A DNA stretch of 64,000 nt from Megamonas sp. UBA1796 (GTDB lineage Bacteria > Bacillota > Negativicutes > Selenomonadales > Selenomonadaceae): assembly GCA_002319795.1 (NCBI GenBank), contig DCFU01000031.1, positions 222,700 to 286,699 of the forward strand, read 5' to 3'. The translations under genes and the position numbers were made by a program. Each line of letters starts with the position of its first letter. Positions within the stretch are counted from its first letter, which is position 1. The notes under the pieces were generated by a model. That model was not told the origin of the DNA, ran no database searches, and saw only the letters and a program-made list of their open reading frames with translations. Positions 42,000-51,302 of the stretch are shown piece by piece.

Positions 42000-43304
42000 A
42001 TGGAAATTAAGCAGGGCGGTGTTGTATCAAAGATGCTGGCGGATGTCCAAATTCCCGCTATGTTTCGGGCAAAGCAAACCTTTCTGCGGGAATTTATCCC
42101 GCCGGAGCAAATACCAGATACTGTATTTGCCGAATTATCCAAGGAGAAAGTTGCCAGTCTCATCAAACCTGGCATGTCTATTGCCATTACAGCTGGCAGC
42201 CGTGGCATTGCAAACGTCGATATTATTACCCGGGCTATTGTAGCTTTTGTAAAAAGCAAAGATGCCCTTCCGTTTATTGTACCTGCTATGGGCAGCCACG
42301 GCGGAGCTACGGCCGAAGGACAATTGGAAATTTTGGCAGGCTATCATATCACAGAGGAAAGCATGGGCTGCCCAATTCGCTCCAGTATGGCAACTGTGTT
42401 GTTGGGCATATCGGGGCTGGGAAAACCGGTTTATATGGATAAGCATGCTTATGAAGCAGATGGAATCATCGTTTCATGTCGTTTGAAGCCGCATAACGCC
42501 TTCCGTGGGCCTTATGAGAGTGGTCCGTGCAAGATGATGGTCGTAGGACTAGGGAAACAGAGAGGCGCGGAAAGCGTACACAGTGACGGCATGGGGCTTA
42601 TAGCGAAGAACCTTCCAGCTAATGCACGTGTTGTCCTGGATAAGGCGCCTATTTTGCTCGCCATTCCCTGCATGGAGAATGCCTATGATGAAACCTGCCG
42701 TATCGAAGCTATCCATCGCGACGATATTATGGCACGTGAGCCGGAGCTGCTGAAGTTTGCTTTTTCACATATGCCGAAGCTTCTTGTAGGTGAAGGTGAT
42801 GTGCTTATTGTTGATGAAATCGGTAAGAACTTCAGCGGTACCGGCGTAGATCCGAATATCACCGGAACTTTTTCTACGGAATATGCCACAGGAGGACTGA
42901 ATGTACAGCGCACCTGTATGCTGGATCTTACAGCGTGTTCACATGGCAATGGATTGGGGGTTGGCTTGGCCAGCGTTATTACCAAGCGTCTTTTTGATAA
43001 GCTCGATTTGGAAAAAATGTATCCGAATTGCCTTACCAGCACGGTTTTGCAATCGGCGGTCATTCCACTTATCATGCCTACGGATAAGGAGGCTATCCAG
43101 GCCTGCATCCGTACGCTGAATCAGGTGGATATGACGCGAACACGCGTCGTACGCATATCGAATAGTCTGCATATCGGACATATTATGTTGTCGGCAGCGT
43201 ATTATACGGATGTATTTGGGGGCAAATATCCTGGGCTGGAGGCTGAGAGCTTGCCCGAAGCATTGAAGTTTGCTGCAGATGGCACGCTCGTTACAAGAAT
43301 ATAA
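42000..43304 (+). CDS. LarA-type nickel-dependent hydroxyacid racemase/epimerase paralogue
   Basis: The 434-residue protein has the LarA fold. The catalytic histidine motifs can be placed in GSHGGAT (near residue 100) and RLKPHNAF, and GPCKMMVVGLGKQRGAESVH contains candidates for the lysine that binds the nickel-pincer cofactor and the nickel-ligand histidine. LarA paralogues racemise or epimerise various 2-hydroxyacids; lactate itself is not certain here. A nearby maturation set (larB, larC, larE) is not present in the window. It begins a run with two flavin oxidoreductases that could oxidise the epimerised hydroxyacid. There is no strong ribosome site (aagaggcg). Confidence 0.8.
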   Translation: MEIKQGGVVSKMLADVQIPAMFRAKQTFLREFIPPEQIPDTVFAELSKEKVASLIKPGMSIAITAGSRGIANVDIITRAIVAFVKSKDALPFIVPAMGSHGGATAEGQLEILAGYHITEESMGCPIRSSMATVLLGISGLGKPVYMDKHAYEADGIIVSCRLKPHNAFRGPYESGPCKMMVVGLGKQRGAESVHSDGMGLIAKNLPANARVVLDKAPILLAIPCMENAYDETCRIEAIHRDDIMAREPELLKFAFSHMPKLLVGEGDVLIVDEIGKNFSGTGVDPNITGTFSTEYATGGLNVQRTCMLDLTACSHGNGLGVGLASVITKRLFDKLDLEKMYPNCLTSTVLQSAVIPLIMPTDKEAIQACIRTLNQVDMTRTRVVRISNSLHIGHIMLSAAYYTDVFGGKYPGLEAESLPEALKFAADGTLVTRI

Positions 43305-43353
43305 CGGTTATCCAGGTGCATATTAAGTGAGGTTTTTATGGAGGTGTCATATA

Positions 43354-44808
43354 TTGGAAAATATTTATGATGTGTTAATCATTGGTGCGGGTGTTGTCGG
43401 CAGTGCGGTAGCAAGGGAGTTTTCCCGCTACGAATTGCACATTGCTGTATTGGAGAAGGAGCTGGACGTGTGCATGGAGACGAGTGGCCGTAATACAGGG
43501 GTCCTGCATGGGGGCTTTACATATAAGCTGGGTTCTTTGAAAGCACAATGCTGCGTGGAGGGAAACCGGGAGTTTGATCGGGTGGCACAGGAACTGGATG
43601 TACCGTTCAAACGCACAGGCAAGGTTGTCGTAGGTTTTGATGAGAAGGACATGCAGAGCCTGTTGAAGTATAAACGAAATGGTGAAGCTAACGGGGTTCA
43701 GGGTCTTGAAATCATAGACAAGGCAAGACTCCAGGAAATGGCGCCAAGTGCAGGGGGAGAATTTGCCATGTATTCTCCGGCTTCAGGAATGTTAAATCCC
43801 TTTGTTTATACGGTTGCTTTGGCAGAGAATGCCGCACAAAATGGCGTGCATTTCTATTTTGACCATGAAGTTACGGGCATACGACGGCACGAAGGTTTGT
43901 ACAGCATTCAGACAAATCAGGGCCGGTTTTGCACACGATGGGTAGTCAATTGTGCAGGACTGAATTCGGTGCAGGTATCTGAAATGCTGGGTATTGGCGG
44001 ATATACACTCGGCGGCTTTAAGGGCGAGTATTTCGTACTGGACAAAAAAGCTGGCAAGGAGCTTAACATGCTTATTTATCCAGCACCGGGACCAAATGGC
44101 GGTTTTGCCACGCATGCGACACCGACTGTGGACGGAAATGTCCTTATTGGCCCGGATTCCAGGCTCGTTGATGATTTTGAAGATTATCGCGCTACACCGG
44201 AATCTCTGAAGCAGCTCGTACTGGATGGGAAGAAAATGTTTAAATATATGAAGCGCGAATATTTTATCCGCAATTTTTCCGGTATCCGGCCAAAGCTAAT
44301 AAATAAGGATACAAAGGAAATTCTGGATTTTGTTGTCGAGGCCAGGAAAGAAGCCCCGAACAGCATAAATCTTGTAGGGATTGAATCCCCAGGACTTACG
44401 AGTGCATTGCCGTTAGCGCGGCGGGCCGTGGCCCTTATGCGGGAGCAAGAAAAACTTTTGCCGAATCGGTCATTCAATCCAAGACGCAGGGGAATCCTGT
44501 GCTTTGCGGAGCAATCTGAAGAAAAGAAAAAGGCACTTATAAAGGAAAACCCGGATTATGGTGAGATTGTCTGTCGTTGTGAAACTGTGACGAGAGCAGA
44601 GATAGTCCAGGCTATACGTAATCCGCTGGGAGTACGTTCTCTTATTGGGATCAAAAATCGCACACGGGCAATGATGGGACGCTGTCAGGGCGGGTATTGT
44701 GAAACGCGGCTGGTGGAAATTATGGAGGAAGAGCTGCAGGAAAGCGAGAAGGAAATCGTTTATGGGCGCAAAGGCGGAAAAATGTTTACGGGGAAGGTGA
44801 GAGCATGA
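43354..44808 (+). CDS. GlpA-like FAD-dependent oxidoreductase with a C-terminal [2Fe-2S] BFD-like domain
   Basis: The 484-residue protein has an N-terminal FAD-binding motif (DVLIIGAGVVGSAVARE), SGRNTGVLHGGFTY and GGFATHATPTVDGNVLIGP typical of the DAO/glycerol-3-phosphate and 2-hydroxyglutarate dehydrogenases, and a C-terminal BFD-like iron-sulfur domain with CRCETVTRAEIVQAI and MGRCQGGYC. It should oxidise a hydroxyacid or glycerol-phosphate-like substrate. TTG at 43354, nine bases after ggagg, is the likely start. Its end overlaps the next gene by four bases (ATGA). The association with a LarA paralogue rather than glycerol kinase suggests another substrate than glycerol-3-phosphate. Confidence 0.85.
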   Translation: MENIYDVLIIGAGVVGSAVAREFSRYELHIAVLEKELDVCMETSGRNTGVLHGGFTYKLGSLKAQCCVEGNREFDRVAQELDVPFKRTGKVVVGFDEKDMQSLLKYKRNGEANGVQGLEIIDKARLQEMAPSAGGEFAMYSPASGMLNPFVYTVALAENAAQNGVHFYFDHEVTGIRRHEGLYSIQTNQGRFCTRWVVNCAGLNSVQVSEMLGIGGYTLGGFKGEYFVLDKKAGKELNMLIYPAPGPNGGFATHATPTVDGNVLIGPDSRLVDDFEDYRATPESLKQLVLDGKKMFKYMKREYFIRNFSGIRPKLINKDTKEILDFVVEARKEAPNSINLVGIESPGLTSALPLARRAVALMREQEKLLPNRSFNPRRRGILCFAEQSEEKKKALIKENPDYGEIVCRCETVTRAEIVQAIRNPLGVRSLIGIKNRTRAMMGRCQGGYCETRLVEIMEEELQESEKEIVYGRKGGKMFTGKVRA

Positions 44809-46046
44809 CAGCTGTTATAAAAAAGGATGCAGTCATCATCGGAGGAGGTTCGGCAGGCCTGGCAGCCGCAGCTGCATTAAAGAAGCATGGGATTGAGGAT
44901 ATCGTTATTCTGGAGCGTGAGAAGCAGCTTGGCGGCATTCTTCGGCAGTGCATTCATGAGGGTTTTGGGCTGTCTCGCTTTCATGAGGTTTTGAGCGGTC
45001 CGGAATATGCCCAGCGCTTTATAGATATTGTCCGAAAATTTCAGATCGCGTATGTGACAGGAACAACCGTGCTTGATATAACGCCGCAAAAGCTTGTTAC
45101 GGCAGTGTCGCGTGAGGGGCTTTTGACATATGAGGCGAAGGCTGTAATCCTGGCTATGGGTTGTCGGGAACGTACGCGAGGTGCAATCAGCATTCCGGGG
45201 ACACGTCCGGCAGGTATATATAACGCCGGGGTAGCGCAGTCCTATATAAACCTGCATAATACGATGATTGGAAAAGAAGCGGTTATTCTGGGGTCAGGAG
45301 ATATTGGCATGATCATGGCCAGACGGCTTACACTCGAAGGTGTGAAGGTGAAGGCGGTATTTGAGGTTCAGCCTTATCCGAGCGGGCTCCAGCGTAATAT
45401 AGAGCAATGTCTGAACGATTATGATATTCCGCTGTATTTAAGCCATACAATAACGGATATCAAGGGACGTGCCCGGTTGGAGGGGGTTACGGTCTCGAGG
45501 GTGGATGCACATATGCAGCCGATTGCGGGTACAGAAAAAGAATATGAATGTGACACGCTGATACTGTCCGTAGGACTTATACCGGAAAATGAGCTATCGC
45601 TGTCCTGTGGGGTGGCCCTGGATCCACGTACGAAGGGAGCTGTTGTGGATGCATATTATCAGACGAATGTGAAAGGTATCTTTGCCGCAGGCAATGTGCT
45701 GCAGGTACATGATCTTGTGGACTTTGTATCGCTGGAGGCAGAGCGTATGGCCGGTTATGCAGCAGAATATATTCATAAGGGATGTCTGCCGGTTTGTGAT
45801 ATTCCTTTGATAACAGATGGAAATATTGGTTATACGGTCCCGCAAAGAGTCCGCTCAGATGAAGCATTTAAGCTGTCTCTGCGTGTAAAACAGCCCTGTC
45901 ATGATTGCGAAATCGTTTTAAAGCAGGCACAGCGAGTTTTGCAGAGCGTTAAACTAAAGAAAGCAATTCCGGCGGAAATGATACAGATTGATGTTCCGGC
46001 AGGTAACATGGAATCTACAGATGCTTTGGAGGTGTTGCTGCAATGA
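44805..46046 (+). CDS. NAD(P)/FAD-dependent oxidoreductase, partner of the GlpA-like protein
   Basis: The 413-residue protein has the pyridine-nucleotide disulfide-reductase plan: FAD motif AVIIGGGSAGLAAAAAL, LGGILRQCIHEGFGL, MGCRERTRGAISIPGTRPAGIY, the second nucleotide site AVILGSGDIGMIMARRL, and GIFAAGNVLQVHDLVD near the C-terminus. In related operons it forms a complex with a GlpA-like dehydrogenase and a DUF1667 protein. It starts and ends in ATGA overlaps with its neighbours, so all three are translated together. Confidence 0.88.
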   Translation: MTAVIKKDAVIIGGGSAGLAAAAALKKHGIEDIVILEREKQLGGILRQCIHEGFGLSRFHEVLSGPEYAQRFIDIVRKFQIAYVTGTTVLDITPQKLVTAVSREGLLTYEAKAVILAMGCRERTRGAISIPGTRPAGIYNAGVAQSYINLHNTMIGKEAVILGSGDIGMIMARRLTLEGVKVKAVFEVQPYPSGLQRNIEQCLNDYDIPLYLSHTITDIKGRARLEGVTVSRVDAHMQPIAGTEKEYECDTLILSVGLIPENELSLSCGVALDPRTKGAVVDAYYQTNVKGIFAAGNVLQVHDLVDFVSLEAERMAGYAAEYIHKGCLPVCDIPLITDGNIGYTVPQRVRSDEAFKLSLRVKQPCHDCEIVLKQAQRVLQSVKLKKAIPAEMIQIDVPAGNMESTDALEVLLQ

Positions 46047-46405
46047 AAAAAAGCTATACATGTATTGTTTGTCCGAACGGCTGTGAAATAGTGGCCGATT
46101 TTACAGAGAAAGTGATTGTTTCACTTACCGGAGCGGGATGCAAAAGGGGGGGAGAGTATGTCAGGCAGGAAATCACCTGCCCTATGAGAAATATCACCTC
46201 CTCGGTAGGTGTGCTGGATGGGAAGCTGCCGCTGGTCAGCGTGAAGCTTTCAAAGCCGATACCGAAAGAAAAGATTTTTGCTGTGATGCAGGAAGTTCGG
46301 GCGATAAAGATTCAGGCGCCTGTAAAACTGGGGCAGGTGATTCTGGAAAAAGTTCTGGGTTTGGATTCGGATGTGGTGGCTACTAAGAATGTGGAAAAAA
46401 TCTAA
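46043..46405 (+). CDS. DUF1667 cysteine-rich protein
   Basis: The 120-residue protein has four or more conserved cysteines: CIVCPNGC at residues 8-15, GAGCKRGGEYV and TCPMRNITSSV. DUF1667 proteins regularly accompany the two preceding oxidoreductases and probably carry a metal or iron-sulfur centre for electron transfer; the exact role is unknown. It overlaps the previous gene by four bases and is the last of the trio. Confidence 0.88.
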   Translation: MKKSYTCIVCPNGCEIVADFTEKVIVSLTGAGCKRGGEYVRQEITCPMRNITSSVGVLDGKLPLVSVKLSKPIPKEKIFAVMQEVRAIKIQAPVKLGQVILEKVLGLDSDVVATKNVEKI

Positions 46406-46627
46406 AAATATCTGGTTTCTCCATGTGTAGGCGGCAATGCCAAAAGTAGTTTTCTGCACATGCCAGAAATTATCTGTCTATACTTATAGAAGCATTTTAC
46501 TGCAATCCATGGGCTTGCGGGAATCAGGCGAGCGGGCAATAGCGATGAAACAGGACATCAGAGCGTGCGGGGGGATGTTTTTCTATAAGAAGATTTATTG
46601 ATTTTTAGGATCACGGGGGGTATCAGA

Positions 46628-48343
46628 GTGAAGTGGATGAATCATTTAAGGATAACATACAAGCTGTTGATTTTAACAGTTATTGCAGTTTTTGCCATGG
46701 GATCAATTGGGTATACAGGCTATAGCTATCTGCAAAAAGCAAATAATCAAATGGAAATTATGTATGCGCAAAAGCTCCAGTCTGTAAGACTTATCGGGGA
46801 CGCCATGGCAGCGATGCGTTCTGTACAGGCACGTGCGCTGCAAAATGTAGTGCGCACAAAGCCTGAGGAACTGAAAAAAGGTCAGACACAGATAAAAGAT
46901 AATATAGCGGAATTTGAAGATGCCTGGAATGGATATCAGGCAATAGCCGACGACGCGCCTGAGGTTGCAGAAAAAATCGAGATAACGAGCAAATACTGGC
47001 TCACGTATAAAAAAGGTATGCAGGAAATTGGTGATCTTGGGACAGATGGGAAAAAAGCGGAAGCAGCAGTTCTTTACGAAAAGGTAAACCCAGATCTGCA
47101 AAAGATACGGGATGCACTTATTGAATTGGAAAAAATGGCACGGGACAATGCGGAAGAAATCCATCAGCAAAATTCGCAGGATCAAAATGCGGCCATAAGG
47201 GATATGCTTGTCAAGATGGTTGTGGCATTCTTTGTTTTGATAGGAAGCTGTATATGGATTGCCAGGGAAATTACGAATCCAATACAAAAAACAATTTTTG
47301 CCTGTGGCAGTCTGCGCGACGGAGATTTTCGGGATTTGCCGCGGGAAACACATCGAAGAGACGAGTTTGGCCGCATGGTTGATGTACTGGCAGATATGCG
47401 CAGCAATTTGAATCAGTTGATGAAGCAGACGTATGGTTCTACAGAACAGATTGCTGCGGCCTCGGAAGAGCTTACAGCCAGTTCCACACAATCAGCGAAG
47501 GTTTCCCAGCAGATTGCCGCATCTGTAGCTGACGCAGCTGACGCTGTTGAAAAGCAACAGGAGGCAGTAAATGGAAGTACTGTTTCTGTAGGCAAGATAG
47601 CTGTATCTGTGAAAGAAATCCAGCAGAAGGCTGATCGGGCAACAGAAAATGCGATTTCGGTGAACCTGGAGGCGGAAGCTGGAAATGAAGCCATCGGTGC
47701 TTCGGTCGGACAGATGAAACATGTTGAGGAGATTGTAGGTTCGACGGCTCAAGTAGTGGATAAGCTGGGAGAACGTTCCAAAGAAATAGGACAAATCGTT
47801 GATACCATTGCCGGTATTGCCGGACAAACGAACTTGCTTGCTTTGAATGCTGCGATTGAAGCAGCCCGGGCGGGGGAGCATGGGCGCGGCTTTGCCGTTG
47901 TGGCGGATGAAGTACGCAAGCTTGCTGAGCAATCGCAGGCAGCAGCACAGCAGATAGCAGAGCTTATAAGTGGTATTCAGGCAGATACAGGCAGTGCGGT
48001 CATTTCTATGCAGCAGGGGCGTGCGGCGGTAATGGAAGGCGCTGAGTCTGTGACAGGACTGCGCGAAATGTTCAATAAAATCAGCGGCATTATTCGGGAG
48101 ATTTCATCCCAGGTTCGGGACATGTCTGAGGCTGTAAAAATTGTAGCTTCGGATGCGGAACGTATTACAATCGAAGTGAATCGCATCGATGAACATGGCA
48201 AACGAGTATCCGGCGAGATGCAGTCCGTTTCAGCAGCTACGGAAGAGCAGTCTGCTGCTGGTGAAGAAATTGCCTCTGCAAGTGATTCCTTAGCAAAACT
48301 GGCGCAGGAATTACAGCTTTCTCTACAGAAATTCAAGTTTTGA
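46628..48343 (+). CDS. Methyl-accepting chemotaxis protein
   Basis: The 571-residue receptor has TM1 near residues 10-30 (LLILTVIAVFAMGSIGY), a periplasmic four-helix-bundle sensor of about 160 residues, TM2 (MVVAFFVLIGSCIWIA), a HAMP domain, and the cytoplasmic signalling hairpin with the conserved tip GIAGQTNLLALNAAIEAARAGE. The sensor type binds small organic acids or amino acids in other bacteria. GTG 46628, after gggggg, is the probable start. Its place behind the hydroxyacid oxidoreductase genes suggests it may sense the same compound, which is inference. Confidence 0.92.
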   Translation: MKWMNHLRITYKLLILTVIAVFAMGSIGYTGYSYLQKANNQMEIMYAQKLQSVRLIGDAMAAMRSVQARALQNVVRTKPEELKKGQTQIKDNIAEFEDAWNGYQAIADDAPEVAEKIEITSKYWLTYKKGMQEIGDLGTDGKKAEAAVLYEKVNPDLQKIRDALIELEKMARDNAEEIHQQNSQDQNAAIRDMLVKMVVAFFVLIGSCIWIAREITNPIQKTIFACGSLRDGDFRDLPRETHRRDEFGRMVDVLADMRSNLNQLMKQTYGSTEQIAAASEELTASSTQSAKVSQQIAASVADAADAVEKQQEAVNGSTVSVGKIAVSVKEIQQKADRATENAISVNLEAEAGNEAIGASVGQMKHVEEIVGSTAQVVDKLGERSKEIGQIVDTIAGIAGQTNLLALNAAIEAARAGEHGRGFAVVADEVRKLAEQSQAAAQQIAELISGIQADTGSAVISMQQGRAAVMEGAESVTGLREMFNKISGIIREISSQVRDMSEAVKIVASDAERITIEVNRIDEHGKRVSGEMQSVSAATEEQSAAGEEIASASDSLAKLAQELQLSLQKFKF

Positions 48344-48436
48344 TTCATAGGACGTTCAATTTCTGTAGGCTGCTGCATTGCATGTCGCAGAGAATTGCAT
48401 TATCATGGTGGGAGGAAATCTACAGGAGGCGAAAGT

Positions 48437-49042
48437 ATGGATCTGCAAAAGACGATAGATGCATTAAAGGGCAAGGGATATGAGGTATCCTGTTTCAGGA
48501 CAGGTGAGGAGGCAGCGGCCTATATCGACGGAAACGTAGATAAAAAGACGATTGGTTTCGGAGATTCGGAATCAATGATTTCCATGAAGTTGTATGATTT
48601 GCTTTCGAAGCATAATGAGGTATATGATCCGAAGCATCCCAGGATGGGGATGGATTTTTATGCGACTGCCCGGCAATGTCTGCTGACAGATGTATTTTTT
48701 ACCTCAGTCAATGGTTTGGCTGAAACCGGGGAAATGGTCAATATTGATGGAACAGGCAACAGGATTGCGGGCTCGCTGTTTGGGCATGAGAAGGTTTATT
48801 TCGTTGTGGGCACGAACAAGATCATGCCTACGTTGGAAGAGGCTGTATGGCGCGCACGTAATGTTGCAGGCCCTATGAACGCCGCACGGCATGGGTATAA
48901 GACGCCTTGTGCTTTAAGGCAGGATCACTGCTATGACTGCAAAAGTCCGGACCGGATTTGTTGCGGGCAGATGATTTATTATCAAAAGATGCGATTTATG
49001 GAAATGGAAGTCGTGTTGGTACAGGAATCGCTTGGCTTTTGA
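48437..49042 (+). CDS. LUD-domain (LutC/YkgG-like) protein
   Basis: The 201-residue protein is a single LUD domain: YEVSCFRTGEEAAAYI, IGFGDSESMISMKLYDLL, VFFTSVNGLAETGEMVNIDGTGNRIAG and VGTNKIMPTLEEAVWRARNVAGP. LutC proteins belong to the LutABC L-lactate oxidation complex, but this stand-alone form occurs widely in anaerobes and its reaction is unknown. A C-terminal cysteine group (HCYDCKSPDRICCG) may bind a metal. ATG 48437 follows acaggaggc. It ends 24 bp before the terminator. Confidence 0.85.
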   Translation: MDLQKTIDALKGKGYEVSCFRTGEEAAAYIDGNVDKKTIGFGDSESMISMKLYDLLSKHNEVYDPKHPRMGMDFYATARQCLLTDVFFTSVNGLAETGEMVNIDGTGNRIAGSLFGHEKVYFVVGTNKIMPTLEEAVWRARNVAGPMNAARHGYKTPCALRQDHCYDCKSPDRICCGQMIYYQKMRFMEMEVVLVQESLGF

Positions 49043-49065
49043 GTACATGGCAGGTTATACGCAAT

Positions 49066-49101
49066 ACAAAAACAGCCATCCTGCCAGATGGCTGTTTTTG
49101 T
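49066..49101. terminator. Bidirectional terminator
   Basis: ACAAAAACAGCCATC (49066-49080) and GATGGCTGTTTTTGT (49087-49101) form a perfect 15-bp stem with a 6-nt loop and T-runs in both directions, between convergent genes. Confidence 0.88.
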
Positions 49102-49138
49102 CATATTCTATATAAGAATGCCTTTTGTTGGAATGGAA

Positions 49139-50266
49139 TTATCTTTTTTTTGCGGCATAAAGTTTTTTATCGGCAGCAGCGATGAACTCCTGTATGGTCA
49201 TATGTGGATTGTCGTATTCTGCGCAGCCGATGCTGAGTGAGAGCTGATACTTTGTTTTTGCTGCTGCATTTGTTTGCAGCAGCAGATCCTTTATGGAATC
49301 CTGCAGTTGTTCGACCTCGGACGGATCCGTGCATTCATACAGGATGATGAATTCATCACCGCCATAACGGGCGACAAAGCAGTTACGCATATTGCAGGCC
49401 TGTTTAAGGAGATCGGAAATCCGGAGCAGTGCATGGTCTCCTTCGATATGGCCATAGGTATCGTTGATGGTTTTAAAACTGTCCAGATCAAGCATCATAA
49501 GAAACAACCTGTTTTTTTTGCATAGAGATAATAGTTTTCCTGACAGATATTTATTAAGTTGATAACGATTATTCAGCTTTGTTAATGGATCCAGAGAAAT
49601 CTCACGTTCCTGGAAAGTTGCGAAGATGTAAAAGATAGAAAGTGTTATTCCTACACAGATGGTTGGCAGGCCATAGATACTGAATTGGATCAGGCCACCT
49701 AACAGGGGAAGTATGACGAAGGAGCCCAGGGTAAAAAACTCCTGCCGTTTTACGTAATTTTTTTCTCGTAAGGCCTGTAGGATAGCTCGGTAGGCGGCAA
49801 ATAGGATATAGCCATAGGAAACCATATACTGCAGTATGTAACAGGAGCCGTGACGGTATATGTTTTCGGTATCGATGTAGAAGAGAAGGCCAAAGGAATT
49901 CGAGAGCACGGCAAGCATGGTTATTATAAGCAAGGGAAGTGCGTAGCAAAGCTGCCGGACGATGTTTTCGGAGTTTGCAGGATGGATGATACAATCTGTA
50001 TATAAGAACCACGTATAGGATAAGAAACAGTTTTGTATGAAGCATACGGTAGTAATGAATGCATTCAGCGGACGCAGGGACGGGGCACTGCCGTTAATGA
50101 GCACCCAGAAAAAATCAAGAATACAATATAAGACCGCATTCCAAAGAACCTGGGAAAAAAGGCGCTTATCATTAATTATCCCGGTACGGTTATGTTGCTT
50201 GACTAAAATAAAAGATAAAATCAATATGCAGGTGAGGTTGATTTCAATATATAAGAGCAGCTCCAT
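49139..50266 (-). CDS. Membrane diguanylate cyclase (GGDEF)
   Basis: The 375-residue protein has about seven N-terminal membrane segments (residues 1-200) and a C-terminal GGDEF domain: DPLTKLNNRYQL, MMLDLDSFKTINDTYGHIEGD and the intact active site RYGGDEFIILYE. It should make cyclic-di-GMP in response to a membrane signal. No RxxD inhibitory site is evident before the GGDEF motif (the residues are ARYGG preceded by CFV). The start follows aaaggaac. It is a single gene convergent with the LUD protein. Confidence 0.92.
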   Translation of the reverse strand: MELLLYIEINLTCILILSFILVKQHNRTGIINDKRLFSQVLWNAVLYCILDFFWVLINGSAPSLRPLNAFITTVCFIQNCFLSYTWFLYTDCIIHPANSENIVRQLCYALPLLIITMLAVLSNSFGLLFYIDTENIYRHGSCYILQYMVSYGYILFAAYRAILQALREKNYVKRQEFFTLGSFVILPLLGGLIQFSIYGLPTICVGITLSIFYIFATFQEREISLDPLTKLNNRYQLNKYLSGKLLSLCKKNRLFLMMLDLDSFKTINDTYGHIEGDHALLRISDLLKQACNMRNCFVARYGGDEFIILYECTDPSEVEQLQDSIKDLLLQTNAAAKTKYQLSLSIGCAEYDNPHMTIQEFIAAADKKLYAAKKR

Positions 50267-50578
50267 GCTTTAAGTTCCTTTCATTCGCTGGGTGTAGGAA
50301 TTTTTATATGTTTGTGAGTTGCTTTCATTATACAATATTTTTCTTTGTGGCTACAGAACATTGACAAAAAATGTTATAAATATTTTGGATATATAATGCC
50401 AGAAAAACCGTTCTGGCTGTAGCGATAAAAATGGCTGTTTAGTTTTTCTGCCGGATGCCTTATAATAGTATAAAATATACTTGCTGTAGATATGATTTTG
50501 CCATGCATGGAGTTTGCGGCTGCAGCCATGACGGATATGCGCTGCCTGTGGCTGTGTGCTGGATAGGGAGGCAGAAAT
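50267..50578. other. Intergenic control region between divergent genes
   Basis: This AT-rich 312-bp stretch serves the diguanylate cyclase (minus) and carbonic anhydrase (plus) genes. A TTGACA at 50361 and a TATAAT at 50392 are too far apart to form one promoter. No gene is seen. Confidence 0.45.
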
Positions 50579-51160
50579 ATGGAACTTTTAAAATGTCTGT
50601 TGGAGTCGAATAAGAAATTTTGCGCAAATCCGCCGGTGGACTACGCACGGGAAGATGTGACAGAAGGAAAATTTCCCAAACGTAAGCTGGCAATTGTGAC
50701 CTGTATGGATACGCGACTCGTGGACTTTTTGGAACCAGCGTTGGGCATGGGGCGGGGGGACGCGAAGGTCATTAAGAATGCTGGCAATTGTGTTACCGGT
50801 GTTTTTGATAATACGATTCGCAGTCTGCTTATTTGTATTTTTGAGTTGGATGTCCGGGAAATACTTGTTGTTGGTCATTACGAGTGTGGCATGGAGCATA
50901 CGTGCGCAAACGGGTTGATTGACAAAATGCTGCTACGCGGTGTCGCTCCGGAGGCTGTTGCTATGGTGCAGCAGGAGCTTGCAATGTGGGTCGATTCTTT
51001 CCATGATGCAGAGCAGAATATGCGTGAAACCGTGGAAAAAATCCGGAGCAATCCACTCATTCCGAGAGATATACCTGTACATGGATTGATGTTTCATCCT
51101 CGCAGCGGCTTGGCTGATAAAATTATCGATGGCTATGCATATTGCCCGGATAAGGTATGA
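50579..51160 (+). CDS. Beta-class carbonic anhydrase
   Basis: The 193-residue protein has the beta-CA zinc ligands and catalytic dyad: CMDTR (cysteine, aspartate-arginine) at residues 42-46, and GHYECGM with histidine and cysteine. It interconverts CO2 and bicarbonate, which a fermenter needs for carboxylation steps such as those of the succinate pathway. The start is at ATG 50579 after gggaggcag. Single gene between intergenic gaps. Confidence 0.9.
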   Translation: MELLKCLLESNKKFCANPPVDYAREDVTEGKFPKRKLAIVTCMDTRLVDFLEPALGMGRGDAKVIKNAGNCVTGVFDNTIRSLLICIFELDVREILVVGHYECGMEHTCANGLIDKMLLRGVAPEAVAMVQQELAMWVDSFHDAEQNMRETVEKIRSNPLIPRDIPVHGLMFHPRSGLADKIIDGYAYCPDKV

Positions 51161-51302
51161 CTGCTCTGCTGTGGCAACACAGGCTTTAAGACAGATAAAG
51201 TTCAAAGACTATGCTGTATTCAATATACATATGCATTGAATATTCTGCCTTATTGATTATTCCACCAATTTGTCCTATGATTTATATAGGATGGTGAGAA
51301 TA

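Noticed and set aside
50361..50397. A sigma-A promoter for the carbonic anhydrase gene
   Set aside because: The TTGACA and TATAAT boxes are about 25 bp apart, beyond the normal 16-18 bp spacing.
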